Below the pieces are notes generated by a model. It saw nothing but the letters and a program-made list of their open reading frames with translations. It had not been told where the DNA came from and made no database searches. This document shows, in pieces, positions 23,235 through 36,985 of a DNA stretch of 64,000 bases. How positions within the stretch are numbered: position 1 is the first letter of the stretch; every line of letters begins with the position of its first letter. Origin of the DNA: Tetracladium setigerum. Its lineage: Eukaryota; Ascomycota; Leotiomycetes; Helotiales. The stretch is from the NCBI GenBank assembly GCA_031472005.1, contig PZJY01000012.1:1922001-1986000 (forward strand), written 5' to 3'. A program made the translations under genes and the position numbers.

Positions 23235-23769
23235 TTAAGGATAAAAGGATTATCCCGAGAGTTAGAATTATTACTTTTATAAAGAATACGCTTATCTGAA
23301 TTTATCTTAATTAGGTTAAACTCCTTATTATTCTTCTCCTTATTCTCTATTATTACCGGATAATTAGAATTACCTTTATTAAGAGTATTACCGAGTCTAC
23401 TATAATTATCCCGACCTTTATAGCTATTACGACCACCCCTAGCACCTCGAGCACTACCTAGAGCACCCCGAGCACTACCCCGAGCACTATCTTAAGCATT
23501 ACTCCGAGCTCCCTTACTATTACACTGAGTATTATAATCCCGCTACTTATAATTACTATATATATCACTAAAGTAATTAACAATTAAAATATAAGTAGGG
23601 AATAGTAAAAGTTTATAATGAGCGTACTCCTTATAAAGAATAGCTTATATAATATTACGGGATTAAATAAGGAGGGCGTTTATATATAATAGGCGTTAAG
23701 AAGTAACCTAATAAAGTTAAATATTATTAAGATTATATTAAACAAGTTAATTAAGAAGGGCGAGAAAGG
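23235..23769 (-). other. Degraded fragment with Gly/Arg-rich coding trace
   Basis: Read on the minus strand, about 23400-23520 gives a repetitive SARG/ARGG-type stretch (RGSARGALGSARGARGGR) with in-frame stops. This resembles an RNA-binding or Gag-like tail of a retroelement. The source element was not identified. Confidence 0.3.
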
Positions 23770-24279
23770 TGTTACGAACGTGATCTTGGGATTGGTCCGG
23801 ACCCCAGGAGTACGTGAGCTCCTGGGAGGAAGGCTCCTAGGAGTGCATATAGTTCTAGGAGCCTGAGGCTCGGGAGCAATATAGCTCTTAGGAATTAAGT
23901 GGTTCCCGGGACTACTTTAAGAGAACTCTTAGCTATCTAATTAGTTTAATTAATAATGTATAAGATAGTAAGTAAGACGCTAATTTAGGAACCGGGTCAC
24001 GTGATAGAGTCTATAGCTTAGCGAGAGTTTAAAGTCCTTAGACTCTTAGACTTCTAGGCTTAGCGGGACTCTTAATAAAATAAAGGTTTTATATAAGGAT
24101 AAAGGGAATTTATTCAGATAAGAGCTTTATACTTAACTTTATATTCAATTTAAGATTATATATTTACTTATTAACTTAATTAACTTATAATTACCTTAGT
24201 GATTAATATTCTTACCTCGACTTATAAATAAACCCTCGATTACAATCTCTCTTTAGTTAATAAGATTAGAATCGTAACA
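23770..24279 (+). repeat. 5' LTR of the Gypsy element
   Basis: 510 bp, starting TGTTACGAACGTGATC and ending GAATCGTAACA. It is repeated at 30453-30981. The first part has several short hairpins built on AGGAGCTCCT-like palindromes. Confidence 0.9.
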
Positions 24280-27200
24280 CTTTTAAGCACCTTTTACCGA
24301 AGTAAGAACGATATTAATAATAGTAATAATAACCGGAGCTACTAGTAATACTAGTATTAACGCTAGTAAAATCGACCTTACCCTAGCTAGTAATAATAGT
24401 CTTAAGGGAAAGGAACCCGTGGACGTACTAAGCACTAGCGATAAGATAGACGTCGACGATAAAGACGACGACTTTAATAATAGTGAGGATAATTCTGTTC
24501 TTTTTGAATTAAAAGAAGTAATACGAGTCTCTTAACCTAATAAATTCGACGGAATATGAAAGAACTTAAACTCTTTTATCCTTAGAATAGAAATCTACTT
24601 CTCTTTTAATAACGATAAGTTTATTCTAATCTACGCTAAGAGTCTTTACATAGCCTCTTTCCTTAGATCCTTTACTTAAGATTAGATAGAATTATTCTTA
24701 TTAAACTTTTATAAATATCGTACGGACGGGAAGATAATAGCGAAAACTTAAGAGATCTTTAAGAATTAGGATAGATTTAAGAACGAGATTAAGAAGATAT
24801 TTAGAGACTTTGATACTATTTAAGTAATAATCTGAAAATTATTAGAACTTAAGTAAATAGGGTTAGCTTTAAATTACTTTATAAAATTTTAACGTTACGA
24901 AGCTAAGATAAGATAGGATATTATAGCCCTTTTAAAACTCTTTAAGAGAGGATTAAAACCCTACTTAAAGGAAGAACTCGCTAGGTTAAGAGGTTTATTC
25001 TTAAACTTAAACACTTTAATTAAATACGTTGTCTAATTAGATAATCGGTTATATAAAGCTAGGAAAGGAAATAGTTAAAGGAGGAAGGATAACTAAGGAC
25101 GAAAACTTAATAATAGCTATAAGAGGAAATAATATTATTAAAGCTAATATTAAGGATATCCCCGACAAGTCAACGCTACTTATAATGGACTAAAACCCCT
25201 CTCGCTGGAAGAAAAGAAACGCCGCCGAGAAAATCAACTTTATTATAAGTATAGATAAGCTAGCTATAAGGCCGCTAATTATCCTAGAAAATAAAAGACT
25301 CGATAAGTTAATACCACTTAACGGAAGTAAATTACTACTATAAATAAGGTTCTTATTAAGGAAGATATATCTTAAGATTTTAAATAAAGTAGCCTTATTA
25401 TTAAATATAGTAGCACCGACACGCTATTAGTATATTAATCTTAATATAATTTAATTAATAATATAATATTTAAAGAAATTTCCTTTAAATCCGAAACCGA
25501 GTCTAGCGACTCGTTAGAAGAAGAGCTATCACTAATAGGCACCTTATAAGTAGGAGAATATTAGTTTTTTATAAGAGTAAGAGAAGAAGGAAATAAATAG
25601 AAATAGATTAGTAAAGAATAATAGTACGGAAATTACAAGACTACTATATATAAGCCTATTATAGGAAGGAAATATATTATATTATACCGAGACCTTAAGA
25701 GAATCTATTTCTACGACGTTAAGACCCGTCGTGTTATTATCGAATAGTTTTATACCGGAGAAGTCATTTATAAGTTAAAAGATATCTTAAAACTAAGAGA
25801 TGAATAAGAAGTGACTCGAGTCGTTAACTAAGAAAGGACTTAGAGAAGAATCCGATTAATCCCGGACTAACCTTTCGAATACGCCGTATAAAACGTAAAT
25901 TTAACCGCCACTTACACCTTAAGAATTAATAACCCTTATCGATTAATAGAGTAGACTATATATCTTAAAATATAAATAGACTTATTTAATAATTAAAGGG
26001 TATAAAACTATTATAAAAGCCACGAGAAGTTTATATTATTATAAGAAGTAAATAAATTATTATAAAAATAAAACTACGAGGGAATCCGATCCAAGTAATA
26101 ATCAATTTAAGAGTAATAAGAAACTTTATCTCTTTTAAAGGAGTTACTCGAACTAATATTCTTATTATTATTATCGCACCTTACGAATTATAAGTAATAA
26201 ATAGAATAAAAGTAAAAGGAAATATTAAAATTATTAATTAAGGAACCACTTTATTAAAATTAATATCCTTAAGAAGATATATCGCGGATATCTAGTTCGA
26301 CATCGCATTAATAAGAGACCACGATATTATATTGAGTATGCCGTGAATTAAGGAATATAACCCCGAAATTAATTAAGTTAAAGAAACCTTACGATTTGGA
26401 CGTTATAATTGCTAAGGCTCATAGTAATAACTATAAGGCCGGAGCGAGGTTTACGCCACCTTATTTAAAGACGCTACCGGACATCTTAATAACACTAAGA
26501 GTCCTCCACGGGACGCTAGTTAAAGCGAGAAGGAAATCCCCGTATAATATAGAAAATATAAAAAGTTATTTGAAAACCCGGAAGACTTTAAAGCCTTACT
26601 TAAATATTAATTATAAGATTATAAAATTAATTTAAAGGAAGGAAGGGATCCTCTTATATAAAAACTTCGGAAGTATTATTACGACAATATTAAGATATTA
26701 AAGAATATATCGATATTACGGTAAAGAAGGGATAGTTATAATTATTTAAATCTCTAATATTTAGTAATATATTAATAGCCTTTAAAATGGATAGTTAAAA
26801 GATCGATTTAAAAGGACGACCTTACGGAGATTATCGTGAGCTAAATAATGCTATAATACGAGACTAATATCCTTTATTAAACGTATAATATTTATAAGAT
26901 AAACTAGCTAAAGTAAAGATATTTACGAAATTAGATTAAAGAAGTATATTTAATTTAATTAAAATTAAGAAGGGATACGAATAGAAGACTATTATTCTCG
27001 TACCTTTTAAGCTTTACGAATATATAGTTATACCTTTCGGACTAATAAACGCACCGGCAACCTATTAATAATAAAATAATAATATCTTATAAGAATACCT
27101 TAATAAGACTATTGTTTATTATCTCGATAATATTATTATATACTCGTAAAACCCCAAGGAACACGAGAAACACATTAAATAAGTTCTAAACACTCTCTTA

Positions 27201-28738
27201 AGAGTGGACTTTAGACTTAAACTTAGTAAATATAAACTCGGAGTTACGAAAACCTTATTTTTAAGATATATTATCCGGCCCGGATCTATAAGCATCGATC
27301 TTAAGAAGATTAGAGCTATTAAGGAATAACTTAAACCTTAAAATATTAAAGATATATAATCCTTTTTAAGAACTAGTAATTTTAGCCGATAATTTATTAA
27401 GAGATACTTAAGAATTGTCGCCCCGCTTATACGACTTATTAGGAAGGACGTACCCTTTTAAATAGGAATAAAAGAGAAAGCTACCTTTAAAGAACTTAAG
27501 AAATAATTTAAAAAGGAACTCGTTATTTATAATTTTAACGAAGACCTCCTTAATATTCTCTAAATAGACGCTTTAAATATTTACGTAAGAGCTATACACC
27601 TTTAACCTAACGAAAACGGAAAATTATACCCCGTAGTATATTACTCCGAATCTTATTCGCTAGCGGAATAAAACTATAATATTTACGAGAAGGAACTTAT
27701 AACTATTATAAAAGCCTTAAGATATTAAAAGATTTACCTTTAAGGAGCTAAGTTTCTAGTAATAATTTATATTAATTATATAAATTTAAGAACTTTTATA
27801 ATTACGAAAGTCCTCGATAATTAAAGATTAATATAATAAGTAAAAGAATTATCTTAATTTAACTTAGTAATTAAATATTTTAAGGGATTTAAAAATATTA
27901 TTATAAACGCCCTTAGCCGATAACTAGGATACGAAGGGATTAAGATATATAAGGAAATAGTTATTTTTAAGGAAAACGAAGATAGAGACTTTATCCCTAA
28001 TATTAAAGAGATCGCTCTTCTTATTAAAGTAAAAGGGCCTTAAGATAATAAAATCCTTAAGGCTTAAGGAAAGGATTCCGACCACGCCGATTACCGAAAT
28101 AGAAGACTAGTCGTCCCGGAAATAATCGCTAAAGAATTTATCTAGAAGTTTTATAGCGCCCCGGCATATGGATACTAAGGAGCCCGGCGAACGCTTTAGA
28201 GAATTAAGTAAGTAATATTATTATATTAATAAGGCATCGGCCTTAATTAAAGGAAGTAGTTAAGGAATGTGATACCTATATCCGGAATAAATCTAATAGA
28301 TATTTAACTTATAGACTTACAAGAACTACGCCTATATTAAGGATACCTTAGAAATTAATTTAATAGGATTTTATTATTAAATTATTACCTTTTAAAGATC
28401 TATTAACGGGAATTATTTATAACTCGATTTTAGTTATTATAAAGAGACTTACGAAGTATATAATATATATCCCTTATAAGGAATCTAGTATTGCCGAAGA
28501 GCTATCCTTCGCTTTCTTACGAGAGGTAGTCGCTCGACACAGTATGCCCGAAGAAATAGTCTCGGACCGAGATAAACTCTTTATATTAAAGTTCTAGATA
28601 GCCCTAACTACTTACTTAAGAGTTAAGAGGAAGTTATTTATAGTGTTCTATTCTTAGATAAATAAAGGAACAGAACGAATAAACTAAGTAATTAAAGCTT
28701 ACTTATAATATTATATTAATTATAAATAAGATAATTAG

Positions 28739-29217
28739 TGTTGGAATCAGATAAAAGATAATATAAGTGTATTAAGTGGATTAAGTGATTTAAATGATTC
28801 GTAGTGCAGTGGAAGTGATTAGAAGAGTGTTTAATGTGCTTAATTAAAAGAGATATCCTTAAGGGAATCTCAGTGATTTATATAATGATGGAGTATCGGT
28901 AGAATCCGATAGTATCGGCTTAATCCGATATATTAAGACGTAATTAAAATAAGACGAATAACTTAAATCCGGAACTAAAACACTTATATGACTTATAATA
29001 ATCGACTTATAATATTATAACTTATAATAATATAACTTATAATAAAATGATTAATAAATCCCTTAAAAGTAAAACTAATTAAGTCGATTTAAGCTATTAG
29101 AGCCGAAAGGGTTGCAACCATTATCGTAAAGCCGTATTAGGATAAAGTATCCGATTAAAGGAAGTAAATAACTAATTTAAGTGATTATTATCACTTATTA
29201 AATTATAATATTTAACA
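28739..29217 (+). repeat. Solo LTR, copy 2, inserted in the Gypsy integrase region
   Basis: 479 bp, from TGTTGGAATCAG to TATTTAACA, flanked on both sides by the 5-bp target duplication ATTAG (28734-28738 and 29218-29222). The Gypsy coding trace (YLQYYINYKQDN before, LTQFTYNS-like after) resumes on the far side, so the insertion postdates the Gypsy element. Confidence 0.93.
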
Positions 29218-30452
29218 ATTAGGTATTACTATTACTACTTACTTAATTTACGTATAATAGCTTAATTACGGATATTACGAAAGTATCGCTGTTTTATATT
29301 AATCTTAGTTACGAACTTAGTATAAATAATAAACCTTATTCGATAAGCCTTAATAATTAGCTAGTTAAGGTCTAAGCTAATGAAATTAAGAGCTTATATA
29401 CCGAATTAGTAAAGGAATTATAATTCGTAATAGAAAAGAACGCCTTATATTATAACGCGAAATATAGTTAAGAGCTAACGTTAAAGGAGGGGGATAAAGT
29501 CTATTTATTACGACGAAATATTAAGATATATAGATTAAGCGATAAGTTAGATTATAAGAAACTTAAATTATTTAAAATTAAAATAATTAAAGGACGATTA
29601 AATTATAAACTCGCTTTACCGAAAATTATAAATATCTTCCCGGTATTCTATATTTCCTTACTTAAGAAAGTATTACCGAATGCGCTATTAACATCGAAAA
29701 TAGCGATCGAGCTAATTAATCCAGAATAGGAGTATAAGGTTAAATAAATCTTAGATTATAAGTAAGTTAGGAATAAAGATAATTATCTTATTAAATAGAA
29801 AGGATATTTAAGTTCCGAAAATATATAAGAACTATTCGCTCACCTTAACTATTAGGATTTAATAATAAAGTATTATTAGAGTTACCGACATCACGAAAAA
29901 ATTAATATAAACTCTCGGCTAACTAATTAAAATCGGAGAAAACGACTTTATTTATTAAGGAATTATCGAGGTTTATTCTAAGGTTGTTTAAGAAGAATTC
30001 TAAACCTAGCTTAAGAGTTAAAAATAAGGAACGCGGCGGAGTTAAGGGCTCCACCGGTTCAGGACGGATAGGTTGTTATAAGGATAATAAGAGGCGAGGG
30101 TTCTAATAGAAAATATAGATAGGACCTGTCCGAGCCTTCCACAGAATATTATCTAATAATAAGTATACTTCCGACGAATATAAGTAAAATATTGTGATCT
30201 TAGTATAAGATTAAGGAAATAAGGCTAGCGAAGGGAAGAATAACGCTCGTAAGCGTTAACACGACGTTTCGACTCGTCGATCCGTTAAGCTAACGTAACG
30301 CGTTACCTTAACTTTTATCGAGAATCTTTTAAAGATTTCGTTAATGTTATATTATTTATTATTTATTAAAAAGGAAGAATAGCCTTTAGCCTAATGAGAT
30401 ATTTCCTTTATATATTTAAGTGTAAGGATCACATTAATACGAAAGGGGATAA

Positions 30453-30981
30453 TATTACGAACGTGATCTTAGGATTAGTCCGGACCTTAAGAGCACGTGA
30501 GCTCTTAAGAGGAAGGCTCCTAGGAGTATATATAGTTCTAAGAGCTTAAGGCTCGGGAGTAATATAACTCTTAGGAATTAAGTAGTTCCCGGGACTACTT
30601 TAAGAGAACTCCTAGCTATTTAATTAATTTAATTAGTAATATATAAGATAGTAAGTAAGACGCCAATTTAAGAACCGGGTTACGTAATAGAGTTTATAGC
30701 TTAGCAGGAGTTTAGAGTCCCCGGGACTCTATAGAGTCCTTAGACTCTTAGACTCCTAGGCTTAGCGAGACTCTTAATAAAACGAAGGTTTTATATAAGG
30801 ATAAAGGGATTTTATTTAAATAAGAGCTTCGTGCTTAACTTTATATTTAATTTAAGATTATATATTTACTTATTAGCTTAATTAACTTGTGATCACCCTA
30901 GTGATTAATATTCTTACCTCAACTTGTAAATAAACCCTCGACTACGATCTCTCTTTAGTTAGTGAGATTGGAATCGTGATA
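30453..30981 (+). repeat. 3' LTR of the Gypsy element
   Basis: Starts TATTACGAACGTGATC and ends GAATCGTGATA: the TG...CA ends are altered by transitions. It is about 19 bp longer than the 5' LTR because of an extra CCCGGGACTCTATAGAGT-like segment near 30720-30740. Confidence 0.9.
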
Positions 30982-31641
30982 AATAGTTGGAGATTGGAAG
31001 AAGAAGCGATGATTCCTTCAACTATCTAATAGACTAGGACTATATACAGAGGCGTGACTCATTACTATAAGCCAGCAAGCTGAAGTTTCCAGTTAGCTTA
31101 TACCTAGCTGATTTTAATTTGGCCCCATATTTTATGCGGCCCCTAACCTTCTATAACTAGCCGATCTTCTGACCTTGCACTCGCTTATGTCTCTGCACCG
31201 GATGTCACGTGAAATCTTACCTGGAGTTGCCGATATCGGCAGAGGTGCCTTAATTGAGTGCTCAAACACGAACAGCGAGTCCCAGCGCGCTTAACACGTA
31301 GTTATATATAGTACTGTACGCGAGACGGACAATTACCGCCCAACTAGGAACAACAAGAACTTTGCGATTTTTTAAAGTGCTTTAAAATTCATAAATCGAT
31401 AGAACAATAAAGAAAAGTCTCGCGACACCGAATGTACATTTCTCAGCTTGATTTCCTTGCGTTGTTGTGGTTGTTTTTGATCTTGGGCGTTTGCTTGGTG
31501 CGGGCGTTTGCCTAGTGACTTGTTTGCAGTACTAGGCGCCTAAGCGCTTCGCTAATCAACAACGTTCTCTCCCGACTCGCACCCCTCGTCCCCGCCCTGT
31601 GTCACTTGCCGTCGGAACTCTAACCAGCCCTTTAATTCATC
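30982..31641. other. Promoter region of the patatin/STAND gene
   Basis: Base composition returns to normal here. No gene recognised. It holds a TAGTACTGTACG motif (about 31309-31320) and a CT-rich stretch before the start codon at 31642. Confidence 0.35.
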
Positions 31642-34600
31642 ATGCCCGGAAAAGAGCTCCGGCTGCTTTGTCTTGATGGAGGAGGAGTACGAGGACTCTC
31701 CTCATTGCAAGTACTGAAGCAACTGATGCATGCGATCAACCCAGCCTCGCCGCCAAAGCCTTGCGAGTATTTCGACATGATCGGAGGCACAAGCACTGGC
31801 GGGCAAGTACTACTCTCCGAGACGAGATTTACGCGTTAACATTCGATTCAGGCTTCAAGCTATTATGCTTGGTCGACTCAGAATGACCGTCGAAGAGTGT
31901 CTAAGCGCATACACAAATCTTGCCAATCAAGTATTTGTCAAGAAGAGTCATCGTATCTCCCTCACTGGCAAGATCCAAGCCCGCTATGACTCAGATGCTT
32001 TAGTTTCTGTCATAAAATCAACCGTGATAGCAGCAGGTTTTGACGAGAAGACCCTACTATGGGACCCAGACCCTCACTCTTGTAGAGTGTAAGTATACTC
32101 CATTAATGGCTCATCGATTGGGATATCAAATACTGCAGTCTCTATATCTGTGAACCTCCTGGGAACTAAGAGGGCAATATAGTGAAGAACGCAGTATCTA
32201 GCTAAGCCTTACTGTACCAAATTTTCTTAGTTACTCGACCCAATGGGACTGTAGAGCGTATGGAAAACTAGGAAATATGAGAGGTCAAGAAGAAAATTTG
32301 GTCGATACTGACTTCGGCCAGATTTGTTTGCGCAACAAGTCAAGAAACCTCTGACATTGTACACCTGACGAGCTTTCCCAACCGACGAGCAAGAGATGAT
32401 CTGCTGAAAACTGTCACAATTTGGGAAGCTGCCAGAGCAACAAGTGCAGCTTCATCATTCTTTGAGCCCATAACACTCGGGTCTCATGGAACTGTGTTCT
32501 TGGATGGGGCACTGGGGCAAATAACCCCGTGTACGAGCTTTGGGTATTAGCCAAAGACGTTTTCTCCACAGATGAGATCCAAGGTAGCAGTTCTATATCT
32601 TTCGAAGAAGATATTGGCTGTATCGTTTCAATTGGTACCGGAGTTCCGAGCCCCAAGGCCTTCGGGGTCTATCCAACAACAATCGGAAAGGCTCTACTTG
32701 CCATGACGACAGAGACCGAGAAGACAGCTCGCAGATTTGCACGGGATAGGTCGCTCTTAAGCGATAGAGGGCGCTATTTTAGATTTAATGTACCAAATGG
32801 CTTGGACCAGATTGCTATGGAAAGCTCGAAGAGCAGAAACGCCATAGTCGCTGTTACGGATCGCTATCTCGAGGATCAGGAAACCTTCAAGAAGGTTGGA
32901 CAATGCGCGGAGATCCTCAAAGAGGGAAAACGTACGTCTTAAGAGCCCGCGGTGAATGCTTCCAGTTGTGAAATCAAGACCGATGTAACTGGGAAGTAAT
33001 GCAATATAGTGTCTTGTCTAAATGGAAGTACTCTAGGACACTTCACTGTACATCTTGACTGATTGTGGGGGGTCTTGAAGACCTCTCTTTGGAAAGAGTC
33101 TGTGTCGAGTCAACCAGAGATCCGCCAAAGATGAGCCATTATGTTGCAGTAGAACCAATTATTACGGTAGATTTCAAACTACGTACCAATGAATTGCAAG
33201 AACATCTGAATTCTAATATAAATTTTGGACGACAGGAATCGATAACATTGCACTCACAGCAACGATACAAAACAAGGTGGCAGAAAATATTCTGTCCCAT
33301 TCACGGTTTCGCGAAAACACAGATCCAACAGATTGGGTTGTCAATTCACCCGAGTATACAACCTTTCAGACTTCCGAGTCGGCATCTTTTCTGTGGTATC
33401 CAGGGCCGCCAAAAAGTGGCAAATCCGTGCTTCTTGGCAGAATTTACCTTGAGCACATGCAGAGCAGAGAGGAACTACAGAATGTCTATGGAGGATACTA
33501 TTCAGAGCCTTCAATAGGGGAGAAGCCTCGAATTATGCACTCTATTTTCCCCCACCAGGTTTTCCGAATCCTCTTATCCCAGGTGTTAATTCAGTCGATG
33601 GAGGTGCCAAATAATCCTAACAAAGACGCTTCAATGAGTGGGCGCTTGCTTCATCTAGCAATAAAACGTCTGCTACCAGAGCTTGGATCTGATTGGGAGC
33701 ACATCTTCTGCAACGACAGGGATTTCCTCCCGGAAGGATCAAATGAGATCATGAAAAACCTACTCCAAGCCACTTTAGTGGCACTAAAGCCCAGAGGTGT
33801 TCTGTTCACAATTGACGACATTGATCACATGAAGTTACGCGCACGGGAGTCGTTCCTCTTCCACCTGCTACAAATGTGGAAAGCATTACAAGCACGAGGT
33901 GTCAAGGTCCATATCTTGGTCACAAGCCGTCCTTACAGTGATATCGGAGCACTCCTAGAGAATGTGCCAACCATCCTCCAGTATAGGGAATACAAAGGTT
34001 AGCAAGGCAACTTACTGAGGTAAATTGCAAGCTGACTGTTGCATAGAATGCTTGACAAGCTTATATTTCGATGGAATGTCCTCGCGTAGAGACCAAGTCA
34101 GCGCCAGACTCGCAAATACTTACCAATGGATCTGGAATCACCCGAGCTACAAAGAGTGGTATTCATCCGAAGGAACTGACAAATCTGGCATTCTATGGAT
34201 CAAAGGAAAGCCAGGAAGCGGCAAATCGACACTTGCTAAGATGATCCGGGAGTCTCTCGGTTCGATGTCCGATGGCCTGCCGCAAGCCTCCTCCACGGTG
34301 GAAACATATAACGAATGGGATACGACAAATGCAACGGTGTCCGGGCCTAAAAGCTATGATGGTTCATCAATTGATATTGTTGCAGATTATTTTTACAGCA
34401 GTCGAAGTGGAGAAAAGTCTAGGAGCCCAAAGTGGATGCTACAGGCGCTTCTCTACCAGATTCTCGCCCAGAATCCAAAGCTTTACGAACATTTTCGCAA
34501 AGGGTTTCATGAAGTCCGTTCTACTAAGCATATTTGGGACTATTCAACCCTGAAGACAATATTCTTGGCTCTTTGTACTCATGTTCATCAGCAACGGGTA

Positions 34601-36985
34601 TTTGTATCGCCGCGCTTCTATCTGGTCATCGACGCTTTTGATGAGTCAGAGAACGACGAGAATATTGATAGAACCGATTTCTTGGATGTGATATCTTCCC
34701 TATGTTTAGCAGATCACACCACTTCAAAACCAGCTTGCATCTTGAAGGTTCTTCTAGTGAGTCGTCCAGCAAGCGACATAGAGAGCAGACTTCGCACGTT
34801 CAATTCAATTCAAATACACGAGCAGACAATGCAAGATATCGAGAAAATAGTCATTTCGGAATTAGAATCAATTGTTAAGTCACTACAAGACCCATCGAAA
34901 AGAGGAGGCCAAAAACAGAACACTGAGAGATACGACTATGAGGAAGACAGTGTGAAGAGTACTGGCTCCAAAGAGTTAGAAGACATCAATATCGCTGATC
35001 TGTTGTTTCTGATGGAGTATCTCATTGAACATGCGAATGGTGTAATTCTGTGGGTCGTTCTGATTATAAAGGAGCTCAGGGTCCTCTTCATCGATGGTTT
35101 CTGGACTTTGGGGGAGATCAGGCACATACTATCTAGAATTCCACGGGATCTAGAACAGTGTTACGAGGAAATGGTTCGAAGAATCATGAAAGGGATTGAC
35201 CGAGGCGAAGACACGGGTCAGCACACAAGAGAGCAGCGCGTCGCGAAAACGCAAATGATGCTGTCGTGGACAGCGTTCGCTCATAGACCATTGAGTATCA
35301 GAGAATTTCGGGATATCATGGCGATTGGAGACATACACGCTGGCAACTTACCTGTTGACAATATACAGATCAACACTGCTCCCATAACATCGATATCGGC
35401 GTCGGCGTCTCTGCTGTCTGAACATCGACTGCACAACGAGAAACAAGTTCACAGGGCTGTTTTGTACTTTTGCGGTGGCTTTTTGGAGTCAGGGGGTGGT
35501 GCGAAATATAGCCACACTAATTCTCACCAAAGCATTTTGAAAACGGATGTTCTACAGCTTTTGCACAGATCTGCGAAGGACTTTCTACTATGGAATATTA
35601 GAGCGGCACCATTCCAACTGCATGCTGCAACGTCTGCTTCTGCCATCTCATTTCTTGGGATCAGATATCTGCAGCTGTCACTTCCAGCGCATGATCTTCC
35701 AATAGACCCGGGAAATTGGCATACACAGCACTATCAGTCCTTTATAAATTACCTTAAAGGTCTTCCATTATTGGAATATATCCTCTTCGCTCTTTCGAAG
35801 CACCTTCAGATGTCAGAATCTCAGAAATTGAGAGAAGATCTTGCTCATTATCTTTCGACACTTCAAGCAAAGCCAAGATCTTATTCATGGCAATTTTTGG
35901 AGGATTGGGCCTCCCGTCAGACGCTTCTGCAAGATAAGTCTCCCACTTCTGATGGCGCACTCGAGTTTCGGATGCGATGCATTGCAACTGCCGCTGAGCT
36001 TGCAAAGAGCAGTGTTGTCAGACTGATTATGGAAGCCGGAGTGAATGACTTGTCTGAGACCTTATTAGCAGCTTCAAAGAGTGGAGACCTCGCCTCAGTC
36101 AGATCCATATTTGATCGTGGGCAGACGGAAAAACTTACCACGGCCAAAGATGCATTCTTTGCAGGAGTCAAGCGTGGTCATCTCAGCATTGTCAACACGA
36201 TCATTACCTCCGGAAAGGTGCAACCAGATGTGAGAACCGCTCGTGGTGCCAGCGCCCTCCATATTGCATCGGCAGAGGGACGGTTGAGAATCATACGGTA
36301 CTTGATAACAGCGGGTTCCGATGTGGAGGCGGAAGATGAAGATGGACTCAGACCAATGCACATTGCCGCACTTTCTGGAAAGCTTGAAGCAGTCGAACTC
36401 TTGGTCTCGCTTGGGGCAAGTCTACAAGAGCGTACAAAAATGGTCTCAGGCTATCAGTATACGCCCTTGACGTTCGCTGCCATGAGAGGGTACCTAGCCA
36501 TTGTTTCTTTCATAGTTGAGAAATATGAGCAGTATGATGACATGGATATTATGAACCACAGCCTGGGTATGATTCGGGATGATGGTAAAGATGCGCTAGA
36601 ACTGGCAACGTCAAATAAACAGAGTGAGATAGCCCGAAAGATCGAAATCGCATTGTCGCGGGCGGAACAGCGTTCGTTTTCTATGTTCAAGTCAGAAGAT
36701 GTGAAAGCGGCAGCGGCCAGAAGAGCAAAAGTAGGAAGACGAAAGGCGATAGGGGAAGAGGGGGAAGAGGATAATGACAATGGGACCGAATCAAGTCGAC
36801 CTCAGCAGGCAAGAGATGAGGATCAGAATAGGCTCATCGAAAGACTCATCGGTGGTAACCTGAGCCCTCGGGAAAGTGTGCACCTACTTTCCTTCGCGCA
36901 GCCCTCAGATGAGAAGAGTCGAGGAACGCAAAGATACAGTCGAGCATTTTTGAATCCTAGTCAGGGAGGTGAAAGGAGACCCTGA
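31642..36985 (+). CDS. Patatin - P-loop NTPase - NACHT - ankyrin protein (NLR-like)
   Basis: Fungal NLR-type protein predicted to couple a lipase-like effector to STAND NTPase and ankyrin modules. Visible exons: 31642-31802, 31852-32088, 32322-32931, a middle part (about 33060-33997, joins not fully resolved) and 34047-36985. The patatin domain shows CLDGGGVRGL, the GGTSTGG nucleophile elbow (split by a GC-AG intron, 31803-31851), FVCATS and a LDGAL...NNP catalytic Asp segment. The frame slips at a GGGG run (32514-32517), one base short of reading GANNPVYELW. A first P-loop domain (about 33277-33997) has GPPKSGKS and VLFTIDDID. A 49-nt intron (33998-34046) joins it to CLTSLYFDGMSSRRDQV and a classic NACHT: GKPGSGKST and FYLVIDAFDES (residues 61-69 and 198-208 of the last open frame), then LLVSRPASDI. 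Ankyrin-like repeats (TARGASALHIASAEGRLRII, DGLRPMHIAALSGKLEAVELL) lie at about residues 675-830. Family role is known; the trigger is unknown. Confidence 0.85.

Larger units (their letters stand above)
23770..30981 (+). mobile_element. Dead Ty3/Gypsy retrotransposon with chromodomain (chromovirus)
   Basis: About 7.2-kb LTR element in coding order gag - protease - RT/RNase H - integrase - chromodomain, all riddled with transition-type stops. Gag starts near 24540 (NKFDGI...KNLNSFILRIEIYFS). The zinc knuckle at about 25238-25285 has its C, C, H and C ligands all changed to Tyr codons. The protease/RT region shows a DIILSMPWIKEYNPEI trace (about 26320-26370); RT has VPFKLYEYIVIPFGLINAPAT (about 27000-27060), and YLDD reads YLDN at 27120-27131. 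Integrase and a C-terminal chromodomain (LIK, TAG at 29796-29798, KGYL, where relatives have KWKGY) follow. A solo LTR (28739-29217) interrupts the integrase region. A purine-rich GAAAGGGGATAA stretch precedes the 3' LTR. No matching target duplication was found outside the element. It cannot encode any working protein. Confidence 0.92.

Noticed and set aside
26396..26635. 79-codon frame in the AT-rich block
   Set aside because: It is an out-of-frame shadow inside the dead Gypsy element.
23770..30981. Search for target duplication of the Gypsy element
   Set aside because: The flanks AAAGG and AATAG do not match, so no duplication is claimed.
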